Below, one piece after another: positions 18,714 to 27,784 of a stretch of 64,000 bases of DNA. Within the stretch, counting starts at the first letter, position 1. Every line of letters starts with the position of its first letter. A program made the position numbers and the translations under genes. Where the stretch lies: NCBI RefSeq assembly GCF_000147875.1, contig NC_014507.1, positions 2,232,001 through 2,296,000 of the forward strand. The letters are read 5' to 3'. The notes under the pieces were generated by a model, which was not told the DNA's origin, ran no database searches, and saw nothing but the letters and a program-made list of their open reading frames with translations. Source of the stretch: Methanolacinia petrolearia DSM 11571 (lineage in GTDB: Archaea; Halobacteriota; Methanomicrobia; Methanomicrobiales; Methanomicrobiaceae).

Positions 18714-21700
18714 TTATTCCGACATCTCCTCGATGATCCCTTCGGATTCAAGGTAGATTTCTTTCAGGCGCCGGATCGTCTCCTCACCGGCGTCCCAGAA
18801 TCCTCTCTCATACGCTTCCAGGAGCCTTCCGGCCATGCTGCGAAGAGCGTGCGGATTATTCTCCTCTATCCATTCGCGTGTCTCGTCGTCGAAGAGAAAA
18901 TGCTCGGCAAGCTCCTCGTACTCCCAGTCGTCAACCGCATCCGAGGTCGCATCCCAGCCTAAGGTGTACTCTACATTCGAGACAAGCTCCTGCACCCCGC
19001 GGTAGCCATGCGGCTTCAGGCCCTCAAGCCATTTCGGGTTTAAGATCCTGCTCCTGAAGAGATATCTGATCTCCTCGTCGACGGACTTCGTCTTAACCCT
19101 CGCAGGGTCGGACGCGTCGCCGATAACCGAAAGCGGATCTTTTCCGCCGTAGACCTTTGCACATGCGTTCATTCCGCCGAGGTACATGTAATCATCATCG
19201 TGATCAAGGATGTCGAGTTCGCGTGAAACATGGTTCTTCACGGTTACGTCGACACTTCCGAACCTCTCCCTGAAAAGCTCAACAAAACGTTCGCCTTTAA
19301 GATTGCGGCCGTATGCATGTGCGCCCCAGTTTGTATAAACGTCGGCGAGATCCTTTCTTTCAGTCCATGCTGATGCCGACACGACCTCGGATATTCCTGC
19401 TCCGTAATTTCCGGGAGGGCAGCCGAATATTCTGACCAGCGACTGCCTCCGGGCCTCTTCGGGTGAGAGCCCCTTCTCGATCTTATCGAGGAGATCGCGC
19501 CTCAGGTGGGCCGAAAGATAGTTGATGTCGTCAGATTCGTCGAGTGTCGCGATCATTCCTACCCCATCATCGATCATGTGCATGAGCGTGGGGAAGACAT
19601 CCCTGAAGAGGCCGCTGATCCTGAGAGTGACATCGATCCTCGGCCTCCCGAGCTCCTTCGACGGAATGATCTCAAGGCCCGTGACCGCTCCCCCTCGTTC
19701 GGACCAGACAGGACGAAGGCCCATAAGCCACAGGAGATATGCGATATCGTCCCCGCCACTCTTCATTGAATCCGATGCGAACACCACGATCCCGACATTT
19801 TCCGGGTAACAGCCGTTCTCGTCGATGTATCTCGCGATCATCTGGTCAGCAAGCACCTGCCCGGTTTTCCAGGCGGAAGGTGTAGGAATTGTCGCGGGAT
19901 CGATCGAGTAGAAGTTTTTGCCGGTAGGGAGTATGTGTGCATTCCCTCTTGTCGGTGCTCCGGACGGTCCGGGCGGAACATAGCCCCCGTCCAGACCCCT
20001 TAAAAGATTTTTAGTCTCGTCGGTCGTTTTCAGGAGGTCCGGAACGATCCCGTTGCAGATGTATTGTACCGTCTTTTTTATTTCCTCGTTTTCAGCAGGG
20101 TAGAACGAATCGACGATGCCGTCGCACGACTGCAAATCGAATTCTTTCCCGGCGAGCGACACGATTAGATCGCGGGCTTCGCTGTCGATCTCTTCTAACA
20201 GTTCTCCTCTGCACCGTCCGCTCTTCTCGTCTAAGACTGAAGGATCTTCAGCAAGGTCTTGTATGTCATAGCCCCTATGCCCGGCAACTGCTTTTCTCAA
20301 CGAAATATTCCTGCCGTTGTCGAGCCTTGTCAGTGCATAGATCATCTCGTTCAGCCTTTCGCCTGAAGGGGGGCGGCCGAATATATGAAGCCCGTCTTTT
20401 ATCAGGGCGTCCTTGACCTCGCAGGTATAGTCATACAGCCGTTCGGCATTCGCCCTGAGTTCATCTTTCCCGATCTCATCTTCAAAGCCGAGGTCGGTGT
20501 AGAATTTCTTCCCGTTGACTACTCCGAGAATTTCTTCGAGCAGATCTTCCGCTTTGGCAGTCTCCTTCGCGCTCTTCGCCCTGAAATATTCCTGCAGCAT
20601 GCTCCCGAGATCTTCGACCTCGCCGTAGCCGTCCGCACGCATCATCGCAGGTATAAGGTGGGAGAGGATCGCCGCAATACTCCTCCTCTTCGCCTGCGTT
20701 CCCTCGCCGGGATTGTCGATGATGTACGGGTAGAAATGCGGGATGTCATCGAGCACTAGATCCGGATAACAGTTTTCAGAAAGGCCCGTGCTCTTTCCCG
20801 GCAGCCATTCGAGAGTGCCGTGGGTTCCTATGTGCACTACGGCGTGGGCCCCGAAATCGTGTTTCAGCCACCTGTAGTATGCAAGGTAATGATGGGGCAT
20901 CACCAGGTCTGTCGAATGATACATCGTTTCGATCTGCTCGAAGAAACCTCTCGGCGGCTGGATACCGATGAAGATATTTCCGTTCATGACGCCGGGGATC
21001 AGGATCGAGTTCCTGCCGGTCACGAAGATCTCCCCCGGCGGCTGGCCCCAGTCGCGGCAGATCTCTCCTGCGGATTTTTCCGGCACCTTGGAGAACCATT
21101 CAGAGTACCTGTCACCCGGGACTGCGCCGGCCGCCCTCTTCTCCATCTCTTCGGCCGGAATCCAGTTCCTGTCGTTGTTGAGACCTTTAAGCAGTTCTTC
21201 GACTACTTCATTTCCGTTTCCGGGAATACGGTCGACATGATAGCCTGCTTCTTTCAGTTTCTTCAGGATCTCTATTATGCTTTCAGGGGAGTCCAGGCCG
21301 AAAGCACCGCCGATTCCGTCGCTGTCACCCGTGTACTGGTAGAGCAGCAGAGCAACCCTCCTTTCGGCGGGAGGAGTCCGGCGTAGAATCGCAAATTTTT
21401 CTGCAATGGATACGATCTTCTCAACGCGGTTTTTGACTGGGACATCGATCCTCCTGCCGTCTATATCCCCCTTGCACGAAAGCGGGACTCCTATAAGCTG
21501 ACCGTCGAATTCGGGCCAGACCAGTGACGAAGAGATCTCCAGCGGCAGGAGTCCGTCGATATCCTCCGTCCATTCGTTGAATGTCTTGTTCGTCGACATG
21601 ACCTGGAGGAGCGGGACATCGAAGTCATCGAAGAAGTTGTATGGCAGTTCCTCTTTAGTCCCGTCATTCGGATCGGAGAGGGATATCTGTGAAAATCCCT

Positions 21701-22466
21701 GGTTGATGATGAGAACATCGACTAATGGTCTTCCGTTTTCTGTCAGGTATTCTTCAACAACCCTCCGCACACCCATTGCGCCGGTCACGGGATTCGGAAC
21801 GGTTCCGAAGAAAACCGCCAGGGCTGAAAGACCACGGTCTTCGATCTCCCTTACCAGTGCATCGACGGATTTCAGGTTTGAAGAATGGTATGCTCCCTGG
21901 TATATGCTGATCCCGATCACAGGTTTAGCAGGATTTATTCTTTTCAGGTGGGAATCGCGATCGATAACTCCGGGCATATCAGGATGATAAAATCCTTCTG
22001 TCGCCGGGTGGGCAAGCGGAGGGATTTCCACGTCTAATCCACCGATCTTTTTGCAGGCCCATAAGACGAGCGACCTGAAATTTTCTTTTCCACCGAGTTC
22101 GAGGCAGGCATAGAGATGATTGTAATCCTCTTCAGGGAAAGAGAAAAGATCCCGGGTTTCTTCCATCTCCTCGGGGAGCGAGCTCTCTATGAAGGCATCC
22201 GTACCCCTGGTCCTGATAAATTCGAGGAGCCTTTCGAATTTTTTGAAATGTGTCATGCTCCCGTGAATTGTTATGAATACGAAAGAGCAATCCCTGAGCT
22301 CTTCGACGAGCTCTGCGAACTTCCTCTCTTCAGTATCCAGAGATTCGGAATCGGCCTGGACTATGGTCACGTGGATTCCGGTTTCTTTCAGTTCACCGGA
22401 TATCTCATCGAGCCATGGGTTCTTTCCCGTTCCCGATCCTACGTGAGCGATTTTGAAAAGTTTCAC
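18714..22466 (-). CDS. cobN: CobN/ChlH-type large chelatase subunit
   Basis: 1250 residues, the usual size of CobN/BchH. These subunits bind the tetrapyrrole and metal, and insert the metal with ChlI/ChlD-type ATPases. Family blocks include YQGAYHSSNL, MPHHYLAYYRWL, VVHIGTHGTLEWLPGKS, IIDNPGEGTQAKRR and FGCPPGNYGAGI. The start is GTG at 22466 without a clear Shine-Dalgarno. It is transcribed towards the main operon and is the only large-subunit gene in the window, so it is the natural partner for chlI (6675) and chlD (7712). Whether it inserts cobalt, nickel or another metal cannot be decided from sequence. Confidence 0.9.
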   Translation of the reverse strand: MKLFKIAHVGSGTGKNPWLDEISGELKETGIHVTIVQADSESLDTEERKFAELVEELRDCSFVFITIHGSMTHFKKFERLLEFIRTRGTDAFIESSLPEEMEETRDLFSFPEEDYNHLYACLELGGKENFRSLVLWACKKIGGLDVEIPPLAHPATEGFYHPDMPGVIDRDSHLKRINPAKPVIGISIYQGAYHSSNLKSVDALVREIEDRGLSALAVFFGTVPNPVTGAMGVRRVVEEYLTENGRPLVDVLIINQGFSQISLSDPNDGTKEELPYNFFDDFDVPLLQVMSTNKTFNEWTEDIDGLLPLEISSSLVWPEFDGQLIGVPLSCKGDIDGRRIDVPVKNRVEKIVSIAEKFAILRRTPPAERRVALLLYQYTGDSDGIGGAFGLDSPESIIEILKKLKEAGYHVDRIPGNGNEVVEELLKGLNNDRNWIPAEEMEKRAAGAVPGDRYSEWFSKVPEKSAGEICRDWGQPPGEIFVTGRNSILIPGVMNGNIFIGIQPPRGFFEQIETMYHSTDLVMPHHYLAYYRWLKHDFGAHAVVHIGTHGTLEWLPGKSTGLSENCYPDLVLDDIPHFYPYIIDNPGEGTQAKRRSIAAILSHLIPAMMRADGYGEVEDLGSMLQEYFRAKSAKETAKAEDLLEEILGVVNGKKFYTDLGFEDEIGKDELRANAERLYDYTCEVKDALIKDGLHIFGRPPSGERLNEMIYALTRLDNGRNISLRKAVAGHRGYDIQDLAEDPSVLDEKSGRCRGELLEEIDSEARDLIVSLAGKEFDLQSCDGIVDSFYPAENEEIKKTVQYICNGIVPDLLKTTDETKNLLRGLDGGYVPPGPSGAPTRGNAHILPTGKNFYSIDPATIPTPSAWKTGQVLADQMIARYIDENGCYPENVGIVVFASDSMKSGGDDIAYLLWLMGLRPVWSERGGAVTGLEIIPSKELGRPRIDVTLRISGLFRDVFPTLMHMIDDGVGMIATLDESDDINYLSAHLRRDLLDKIEKGLSPEEARRQSLVRIFGCPPGNYGAGISEVVSASAWTERKDLADVYTNWGAHAYGRNLKGERFVELFRERFGSVDVTVKNHVSRELDILDHDDDYMYLGGMNACAKVYGGKDPLSVIGDASDPARVKTKSVDEEIRYLFRSRILNPKWLEGLKPHGYRGVQELVSNVEYTLGWDATSDAVDDWEYEELAEHFLFDDETREWIEENNPHALRSMAGRLLEAYERGFWDAGEETIRRLKEIYLESEGIIEEMSE

Positions 22467-22485
22467 TATATTAATTTCTATTAAA

Positions 22486-22516
22486 TTAATTAAAAAAAAG
22501 TTGTTCGCTATACAAC
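22486..22516 (-). promoter_or_regulatory. Candidate operator upstream of cobN-like gene
   Basis: The inverted repeat GTTGT-N7-ACAAC occupies 22500-22516 and a TTAATTAA palindrome lies at 22486-22493. Both are 20-50 bp upstream of the GTG start. On the minus strand a TATA-like GGTATATTTTTG (about 22518-22529) lies just upstream, so a repressor here would block transcription. This is a positional inference. Confidence 0.4.
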
Positions 22517-22688
22517 AAAAATATACCCTGTAATATTAAAAGACTGTTTAAAATATCCAGAATCAATCTGATTTAAATCTTATTTATCAAATGAATCTGT
22601 TAACAACGCAAACCAGCATTATTTTTTGAGATAAATTCACAAGAACTGTGTTTATACAAAAAAGGTTATTTTAAAGAATTGAACCGGC

Positions 22689-23324
22689 TTATTGAGTAAG
22701 GAATAGTTCACCGCTTGTAATAACACGCTCGCTTGCCTTATCAATAACCTTGTACTCGATTTTGCTGTTCATATATGCTCCAAAGCCACCGGAAGCACCG
22801 ACAGGCTTCCATGAGATTTTTGCGTCATAATAGCCATAGCCGTATTCAGTCAAATCCTGTGCAACCAAACTGCTATCAGCGTAAAGCATGAATTTGTCGC
22901 CCGGTGCAATAGCAACATCATTTGTAGATGTATTTCCTATTTTTTGGAAATAGCCTTCATTATATGTAATTCCCTCGGGCAGGCATACTCCCGAACCGCT
23001 ACTCCAGTTTACCTTATCAGAAGTTGTTAAAGTATACTTCGTATCCTCAGACTGGAGCTGGATCTTAATATCATTTAATGAAAATGTATCCCCACCGGTG
23101 TTCTCAAACATAAGGCCGTTTTCATACTCAGTAGGATCAGAAGAGTTCAGGGAAAATCCGGCGATTTGGGAATTTACCGAAAGCGTCGTCTGGGGCGTCT
23201 TTTCCTGATTGCCAGCAAGACCTCCGGCAAAAGCACTTACGACCGATGCGATAATAATCGTCACGACCAGCATCAGCATGACACCAACAACTGGCGAAAC
23301 CGCCTCGTTCCGATTTTGTTTCAT
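22689..23324 (-). CDS. Archaeal type IV pilin-like protein (DUF1628 type)
   Basis: 211 residues. A seven-residue leader is followed by AVSPVVGVMLMLVVTIIIASVVSAFAGGL. The head contains the GDKFMLYADSS motif seen in the first array. It is the second gene of a two-pilin unit and overlaps the upstream pilin by ATGA (23321-23324). The core is nearly the same as in the 191-2315 array 20 kb away, pointing to a dispersed gene family. Confidence 0.85.
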   Translation of the reverse strand: MKQNRNEAVSPVVGVMLMLVVTIIIASVVSAFAGGLAGNQEKTPQTTLSVNSQIAGFSLNSSDPTEYENGLMFENTGGDTFSLNDIKIQLQSEDTKYTLTTSDKVNWSSGSGVCLPEGITYNEGYFQKIGNTSTNDVAIAPGDKFMLYADSSLVAQDLTEYGYGYYDAKISWKPVGASGGFGAYMNSKIEYKVIDKASERVITSGELFLTQ

Positions 23325-23932
23325 ATTACAACAACCTCCTTATCAAAAATATACTGCCCACTGGGAACATGCAGAATTTTCACATCAACTACACTACCAC
23401 TTCCAAAGTCTGGATCAGCAATGCCATGTGGACTGGCAGTATCATTAATTGCTAAGAGGTCAGCCGTACCTGCAGTACTTCCTGTGCTGAGTACATCGCC
23501 GGTCGACCACGTGAAATTACCAAAGTCCTTCAGAGGATTATCCCCGGAATAACCTAAACGCATATCATTGATGAAGGGTACTCTTGTGAGAGTTCCATAA
23601 CCATAAAGGTCTGAAGCGACACTCGTCGCTGTCTGCCTGTTTTTATAGATCTGTCCACTATTATTTTCATAATAAGTAATTATGGCAATATCTTTGGTCA
23701 AAATGGAATCTCCGCTTAAAGAAGTAAAGGTTATTACATCATTTGTGCCGCCCATTCCATCACTTGCACCTGTAGTTATCTCCACATCAATCGATGCCTG
23801 TGGTGCAACCTGCGTATTGCCTGCAAGTCCGCCGGCAAAACCCGACACAACGGCCGCAATTATAATGGTCACGACCAGCATCAGCATAACGCCGACTACC
23901 GGCGAAACCGCATCTTCGCTATATTTAATCAT
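23321..23932 (-). CDS. Archaeal type IV pilin-like protein (DUF1628 type)
   Basis: 203 residues, first gene of the minus-strand pilin pair. The core AVSPVVGVMLMLVVTIIIAAVVSGF begins at residue 8. The C-terminal VVDVKILHVPSGQYIFDKEVVV resembles the ends of the 868 and 1-194 genes (KPSGTAIFDKDVTV and SVEVNIIYAPSQ). This suggests two alternating head types, each represented in both arrays. It is divergent from btuF. Confidence 0.85.
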   Translation of the reverse strand: MIKYSEDAVSPVVGVMLMLVVTIIIAAVVSGFAGGLAGNTQVAPQASIDVEITTGASDGMGGTNDVITFTSLSGDSILTKDIAIITYYENNSGQIYKNRQTATSVASDLYGYGTLTRVPFINDMRLGYSGDNPLKDFGNFTWSTGDVLSTGSTAGTADLLAINDTASPHGIADPDFGSGSVVDVKILHVPSGQYIFDKEVVVI

Positions 23933-23960
23933 TTTTTCATCTCTCCGTCTCTAATCAACA

Positions 23961-24067
23961 AAACAAGTTAAATTGAGCTAACTCAAAATAACCATTCTCA
24001 AAAGTGAGGTTTGACTGGATATATAACTTTTCAAATTATGTTTATCTAAAAAAATTTAACTTGTTTA
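23961..24067. promoter_or_regulatory. Perfect 14-bp inverted repeat in the pilin/btuF divergent promoter
   Basis: AAACAAGTTAAATT at 23961-23974 is repeated as its exact reverse complement at 24054-24067. One arm lies 28 bp before the pilin start and the other 18 bp before the btuF start. A separate dyad, TTGAG-N4-CTCAA, lies at 23973-23986, and a TATA-like GATATATAACTT lies near 24019-24030. The symmetrical placement suggests one regulator acting on both operons, or a repressor loop. Confidence 0.5.
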
Positions 24068-24085
24068 TAGGCCAATATTTCTGTA

Positions 24086-24988
24086 ATGTCCAGATGGTTT
24101 CTCCGAACAACTCTTCTGTTATTCGTATTTATCGGGATCCTGCTTTCCTGTTCCGGGTGTACGGATAATATAACTACAGATAACACAGGCAGCAATACTT
24201 CGGCAACAACATCGACAAGGGTAATATCCCTCGCACCCAGCGAGACCGAGATATTCTACGCGATAAACACCCCGGATTCAGGCATCTCGCTTGTAGGGAG
24301 AACGGATTACGACGATTACCCGCCTGAAGCTCTCTCCGTTCCGTCTGTAGGCGGTCCGCAGACACTCAGCATCGAATCGATCGTATCAAAGGATCCCGAC
24401 CTGATTATCGGAACGACACTTGCGGACAAAACGGTCGTTGACAGTCTGAAAAGTCTCGGTTACGATGTGGAAATCTATGATCTCGAAACAATAGACGATG
24501 TATACTCCAATATCGAATCACTCGGGGAGATCCTGGGGCTTGAGGAGAGTGCCGGGGCACTCGTAGACAATATGACATCCCGCCAGACGGCAATCGAAGA
24601 TGCCCCCAAGGAGACGCCCGCGCCAAAGACCTGGTATGTGGTTGCGGTCGAACCGCTCTATGCCGCGGGCAACAACACCCTGCAGGGTGAGATGATAGAG
24701 GAAGCTGGTGGAGTGAATGTCTTTGCCGACATGGACGGATATTTCGTAGCCTCATATGAGGCAGTGATCGAAAGGGCGCCTGAGGTCATCATAGTTCCTT
24801 CAGGCCACGGAAGCACCACGGTTAATTTCACACAGCAGATCCTCTCGATCCCCGAATTCAGGGATCTTCCGGCAGTAAAGAACGGCAGGGTCTACACAGT
24901 AGACGACAACACGGTCTCAAGACCCGGACCAAGGATAATCGACGGACTGGAGCAGTTCTATCAATGTATAAACGCAGAAATACTGTGA
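24086..24988 (+). CDS. btuF: Cobalamin ABC transporter substrate-binding lipoprotein (BtuF-like)
   Basis: 300 residues. An N-terminal hydrophobic signal ends in a lipobox (LLSCSGC), then a Thr/Ser-rich spacer and a BtuF-type two-lobe fold. The motifs are RVISLAPSETEIFYAI, LVGRTDYDDYPPEA, SVGGPQTLSIESIVSKDPDLIIG and GRVYTVDD. It would bind corrinoids outside the membrane. The 3' end overlaps btuC by 25 bp. No Shine-Dalgarno is visible, so the message may be leaderless or nearly so. Confidence 0.87.
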   Translation: MSRWFLRTTLLLFVFIGILLSCSGCTDNITTDNTGSNTSATTSTRVISLAPSETEIFYAINTPDSGISLVGRTDYDDYPPEALSVPSVGGPQTLSIESIVSKDPDLIIGTTLADKTVVDSLKSLGYDVEIYDLETIDDVYSNIESLGEILGLEESAGALVDNMTSRQTAIEDAPKETPAPKTWYVVAVEPLYAAGNNTLQGEMIEEAGGVNVFADMDGYFVASYEAVIERAPEVIIVPSGHGSTTVNFTQQILSIPEFRDLPAVKNGRVYTVDDNTVSRPGPRIIDGLEQFYQCINAEIL

Positions 24989-25986
24989 TGATCTCGGCAG
25001 GATTGTTCCTGCTCACGATTATCATAATGCTCTTCTCCGTCGGTATCGGCGAATCCAATATCAGTGCGGAGACTGTAATCGCGATTCTCACCGAACCGCT
25101 GACTCACCAGACGGCATTCTGGTCGTCAGGCGATGCAACGATTATCTGGGAAATTCGCCTGCCAAGGGTGATACTCGGTGCACTCGTCGGCCTTTGTCTT
25201 GCAATAAGCGGTGCGGCACTCCAGAGCCTCTTCAGGAACCCGATGGCAGATCCGTACATCCTTGGAATTTCAAACGGTGCTGCGCTCGGGGCGACTATCG
25301 TCTTCGTGTACGGAGCCGCATGGGCCCTGAGCCTCTATACACTGCCGCTGCTTTCGTTCGTATTCGGAATTATCACTATATTTCTTGTATACTATGTAGG
25401 AAAAGTAGGAAACCGGGTTCCGGTGAACACACTCCTCCTGTCGGGTATCGCAATATCGGCCTTTTTGTCGGCAATAAATTCATTCATGATGTTTACGGGC
25501 GGACAGAACCTCCAGCAGATCATGTTCTGGATGATGGGCGGACTTTCAGGGAGGGGATGGAATTATATCTGGATAATAATACCATTCGCAATAATCGGTT
25601 CCCTCGCGATGATAACAATGGCAAGGAGCATGAATGCCATCATGTTCGGGGAAGAATCGGCACAGTACCTCGGGATCGATGTTGAAAAGATGAAGAAGAT
25701 CCTCCTTGTCCTGACCGCATTTGTCACAAGTGCGGCGGTCGCGGTAAGCGGCGTCATCGGATTCGTCGGCCTCATCGTCCCGCACATAGTAAGGCTCATT
25801 GTCGGACCTGACCACAGGATACTGATCCCCGTATCGATATTTACCGGAGCAATATTCCTTGTTATTGCAGACGACTTTGCAAGAATCGTGATATCGCCCG
25901 CAGAACTCCCGCTCGGAGTGCTGACCGCACTTTGCGGTGCACCGTTCTTCCTCTATCTCCTCAGGTCGAAGCGGGGTGAACTCTGA
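24964..25986 (+). CDS. btuC: Cobalamin ABC transporter permease (BtuC-like)
   Basis: 340 residues with about ten hydrophobic helices. FecCD signatures are RLPRVILGALVGLCLAISGAALQSLFRNPMADPYILGIS (residues about 65-105) and GFVGLIVPHIVRLIVGPDH (about 257-275). It overlaps btuF upstream and shares a base with the btuD start downstream, so the three genes are one operon. It is a paralogue of the permease at 11926. Confidence 0.88.
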   Translation: MYKRRNTVMISAGLFLLTIIIMLFSVGIGESNISAETVIAILTEPLTHQTAFWSSGDATIIWEIRLPRVILGALVGLCLAISGAALQSLFRNPMADPYILGISNGAALGATIVFVYGAAWALSLYTLPLLSFVFGIITIFLVYYVGKVGNRVPVNTLLLSGIAISAFLSAINSFMMFTGGQNLQQIMFWMMGGLSGRGWNYIWIIIPFAIIGSLAMITMARSMNAIMFGEESAQYLGIDVEKMKKILLVLTAFVTSAAVAVSGVIGFVGLIVPHIVRLIVGPDHRILIPVSIFTGAIFLVIADDFARIVISPAELPLGVLTALCGAPFFLYLLRSKRGEL

Positions 25987-27221
25987 TGCCGATAAGCATT
26001 GAAGGGATTAAGTTCGGTTACACCGAATCGAGAGAAGTCCTGAAGGATATGAACTTCACCTGCCGCGACAACAGGATCACCGGCATTATCGGACCGAACG
26101 GGTGCGGCAAGACGACGGTCCTGAAGGTCATCGCAGGATTCCTTCAGCCTTCGGCGGGATGCATCAGGTACAATGACACGGTCATCGGAGAAGTGCCCCC
26201 GGTAGAACTGGCAAAGATGCGAGCCGTGGTCGAGCAGAAGATTTATACGCCATTTTCTTTTCCGGTATACGATTACGTTATGCTCGGGAGAAGCCCTTAC
26301 CAGAAGAATTTTCAGCCGGATTCAAACGAAGATCACAGGATTGTAACCGATTCGCTCAGGGACGCGAGCGTAATCCAGTTCCAGGACCGAAAGATCAACG
26401 AACTCTCGGGTGGAGAACTCCAGCGGGTAATGATCGCAAGAGCGCTTGCACAGGAGCCGGAGTTTCTTATGCTCGACGAACCGACCTCGCATCTCGACAT
26501 CAGGCATCAGCTTGAACTTATGAAGCTTCTCTCCAGACTGACAAAAGAAAAATCGGTCGTGTGCATCATTCACGAAATAAACCAGGCGTCGTCCTACTGC
26601 GATGATATCGTGATAACAAAGGACGGATACGTTCTGAAGGAAGGATCTTCAGATGATGTCCTCTCGGCAGAGACTCTCGAGGATGTATTCGGTGTTCTTG
26701 CAATGCAGTATCCCGGACCCGACGGCAAAAAGAAACAGTTCGCCTTCTCCCTTCCGCCCGAAAAGAAAACCGAAAAGAAAAGAAGAATTCATGTCATAAG
26801 CGGAGAAGGAATGGGAAGGCAGATTATCATGTCCCTTCATTCAGCCGGGATTGATGTTTCCGCGGGAATACTCAACCAGGGAGACCAGGACTACGAATCT
26901 GCAAAATCAATAGGAATTGAGACAATCTCCGCCCCTCCGTTCACCGGATATTCGGACAAGGAGACAACAGACCTCAAGAAAGCCTGCGATCTTGCCGACA
27001 CGATTATAATCGTAGCTGTAAATGTCGGCAAAGGAAACCTGCCGAATCTTGAGATTGCCGCCGAATACCTCGACAAGAAAGAGGTCATATTCGTAAACCC
27101 TAACAGGAACCTGAAGAAGAAGGATCTAACCGAGGGAAGGGCGACAGAACTTTACAATCTTATACGGTCCAAAGCAAAATGCGTTGAGAATACCGATGAA
27201 GTTTTGGAAGAGCTGCTTTAA
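25986..27221 (+). CDS. btuD: Cobalamin ABC transporter ATPase (BtuD-like) with long C-terminal domain
   Basis: 411 residues. The ABC domain (1 to about 245) has Walker A GPNGCGKT, signature LSGGELQRVMIARA, Walker B FLMLDEPTSHLD and CIIHEI at the switch. After a Lys-rich hinge (about 255-265) comes a roughly 140-residue domain beginning RRIHVISGEGMGRQIIMSLHSAGIDVSAGIL. It has a nucleotide-binding-like beta-alpha pattern (DTIIIVAVNVG, EVIFVNPN). The role of that domain is unknown; it might sense corrinoid or nucleotide status. Confidence 0.87.
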   Translation: MPISIEGIKFGYTESREVLKDMNFTCRDNRITGIIGPNGCGKTTVLKVIAGFLQPSAGCIRYNDTVIGEVPPVELAKMRAVVEQKIYTPFSFPVYDYVMLGRSPYQKNFQPDSNEDHRIVTDSLRDASVIQFQDRKINELSGGELQRVMIARALAQEPEFLMLDEPTSHLDIRHQLELMKLLSRLTKEKSVVCIIHEINQASSYCDDIVITKDGYVLKEGSSDDVLSAETLEDVFGVLAMQYPGPDGKKKQFAFSLPPEKKTEKKRRIHVISGEGMGRQIIMSLHSAGIDVSAGILNQGDQDYESAKSIGIETISAPPFTGYSDKETTDLKKACDLADTIIIVAVNVGKGNLPNLEIAAEYLDKKEVIFVNPNRNLKKKDLTEGRATELYNLIRSKAKCVENTDEVLEELL

Positions 27222-27243
27222 TTAGGAATTCTCTTTTTTTTAG

Positions 27244-27498
27244 AAGGGCATAAGTCCCTCGCGGGGCAGCCCCATGCTCAGTTCGCTTCGCAAGCTACGC
27301 GAACTTTCGCAATGATGATACCCCGGCCTTCGGTCAGGAGGAAGAACATATTCTGGAAAAAATCATGACTTAAAATCATCCTAAATTTCGAAAAAATGAG
27401 ATCAACTCTTAGAGCCGGAGGGATGCTTGCCCATCCCGACGGCGACCTATCGCCGTGAGGGGGAGGGTCAAAGGGAGGGGGAAACTTCCCCCTCCCTT
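27244..27498 (+). repeat. Structured intergenic repeat, copy A
   Basis: First of the dispersed family. It begins GGGCATAAGTCCC, holds a stem around TTCGC..GCGAA (27281-27310), then the GGATGCTTGCCCATCCC and GGCGACCTATCGCC hairpins (27420-27454). It ends in a 13-bp perfect stem of purine-rich AAGGGAGGGGGAA and its complement (27472-27499). The middle GC hairpin (CTACCCGTTCGGGTAG in other copies) is missing here. It lies between the convergent btuD and ecfT genes. Confidence 0.75.
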
Positions 27499-27514
27499 CT
27501 ACAAATATATTTTT

Positions 27515-27784
27515 AAGGGCATAAGCCCCTGACGGGGCAGCCCGAGCGCAAGATTGCTCCGCAACTTGCGCAATTGTGATAACCCGGCCTGGACGCTACC
27601 CGTTCGGGTAGCCTCGGACGGGTGGAGAATAATCAGAAATAGAAAAGCAATAGTTAAGATCGTTTAGATCTCCAAATAAACAAAATTTATTTTCTGGAGC
27701 AAACGGGGATGCTTGTCCATCCCGACGGCGACCTATCGCCATGAGGGGGAGTGGCTAGGGGAGGGGAAACTTCCCCCTCCCTTT
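27515..27784 (+). repeat. Structured intergenic repeat, copy B
   Basis: A second copy in the same orientation 17 bp after copy A and the most complete in layout. It starts with GGGCATAAGCCCCTGACGGGG. Then come a GCAAG..CTTGC stem, AACCCGGCCTGG, the perfect CTACCCGTTCGGGTAG hairpin (27596-27611), about 90 bp of AT-rich variable DNA, and GGATGCTTGTCCATCCC. It ends with GGCGACCTATCGCC and a terminal purine/pyrimidine stem. No open frame is conserved between copies. Confidence 0.8.

Noticed and set aside
24000-24085. Cobalamin riboswitch before btuF
   Set aside because: The leader is too short and AT-rich; there is no B12-box-like GC-rich motif. The inverted repeat fits a protein operator better.
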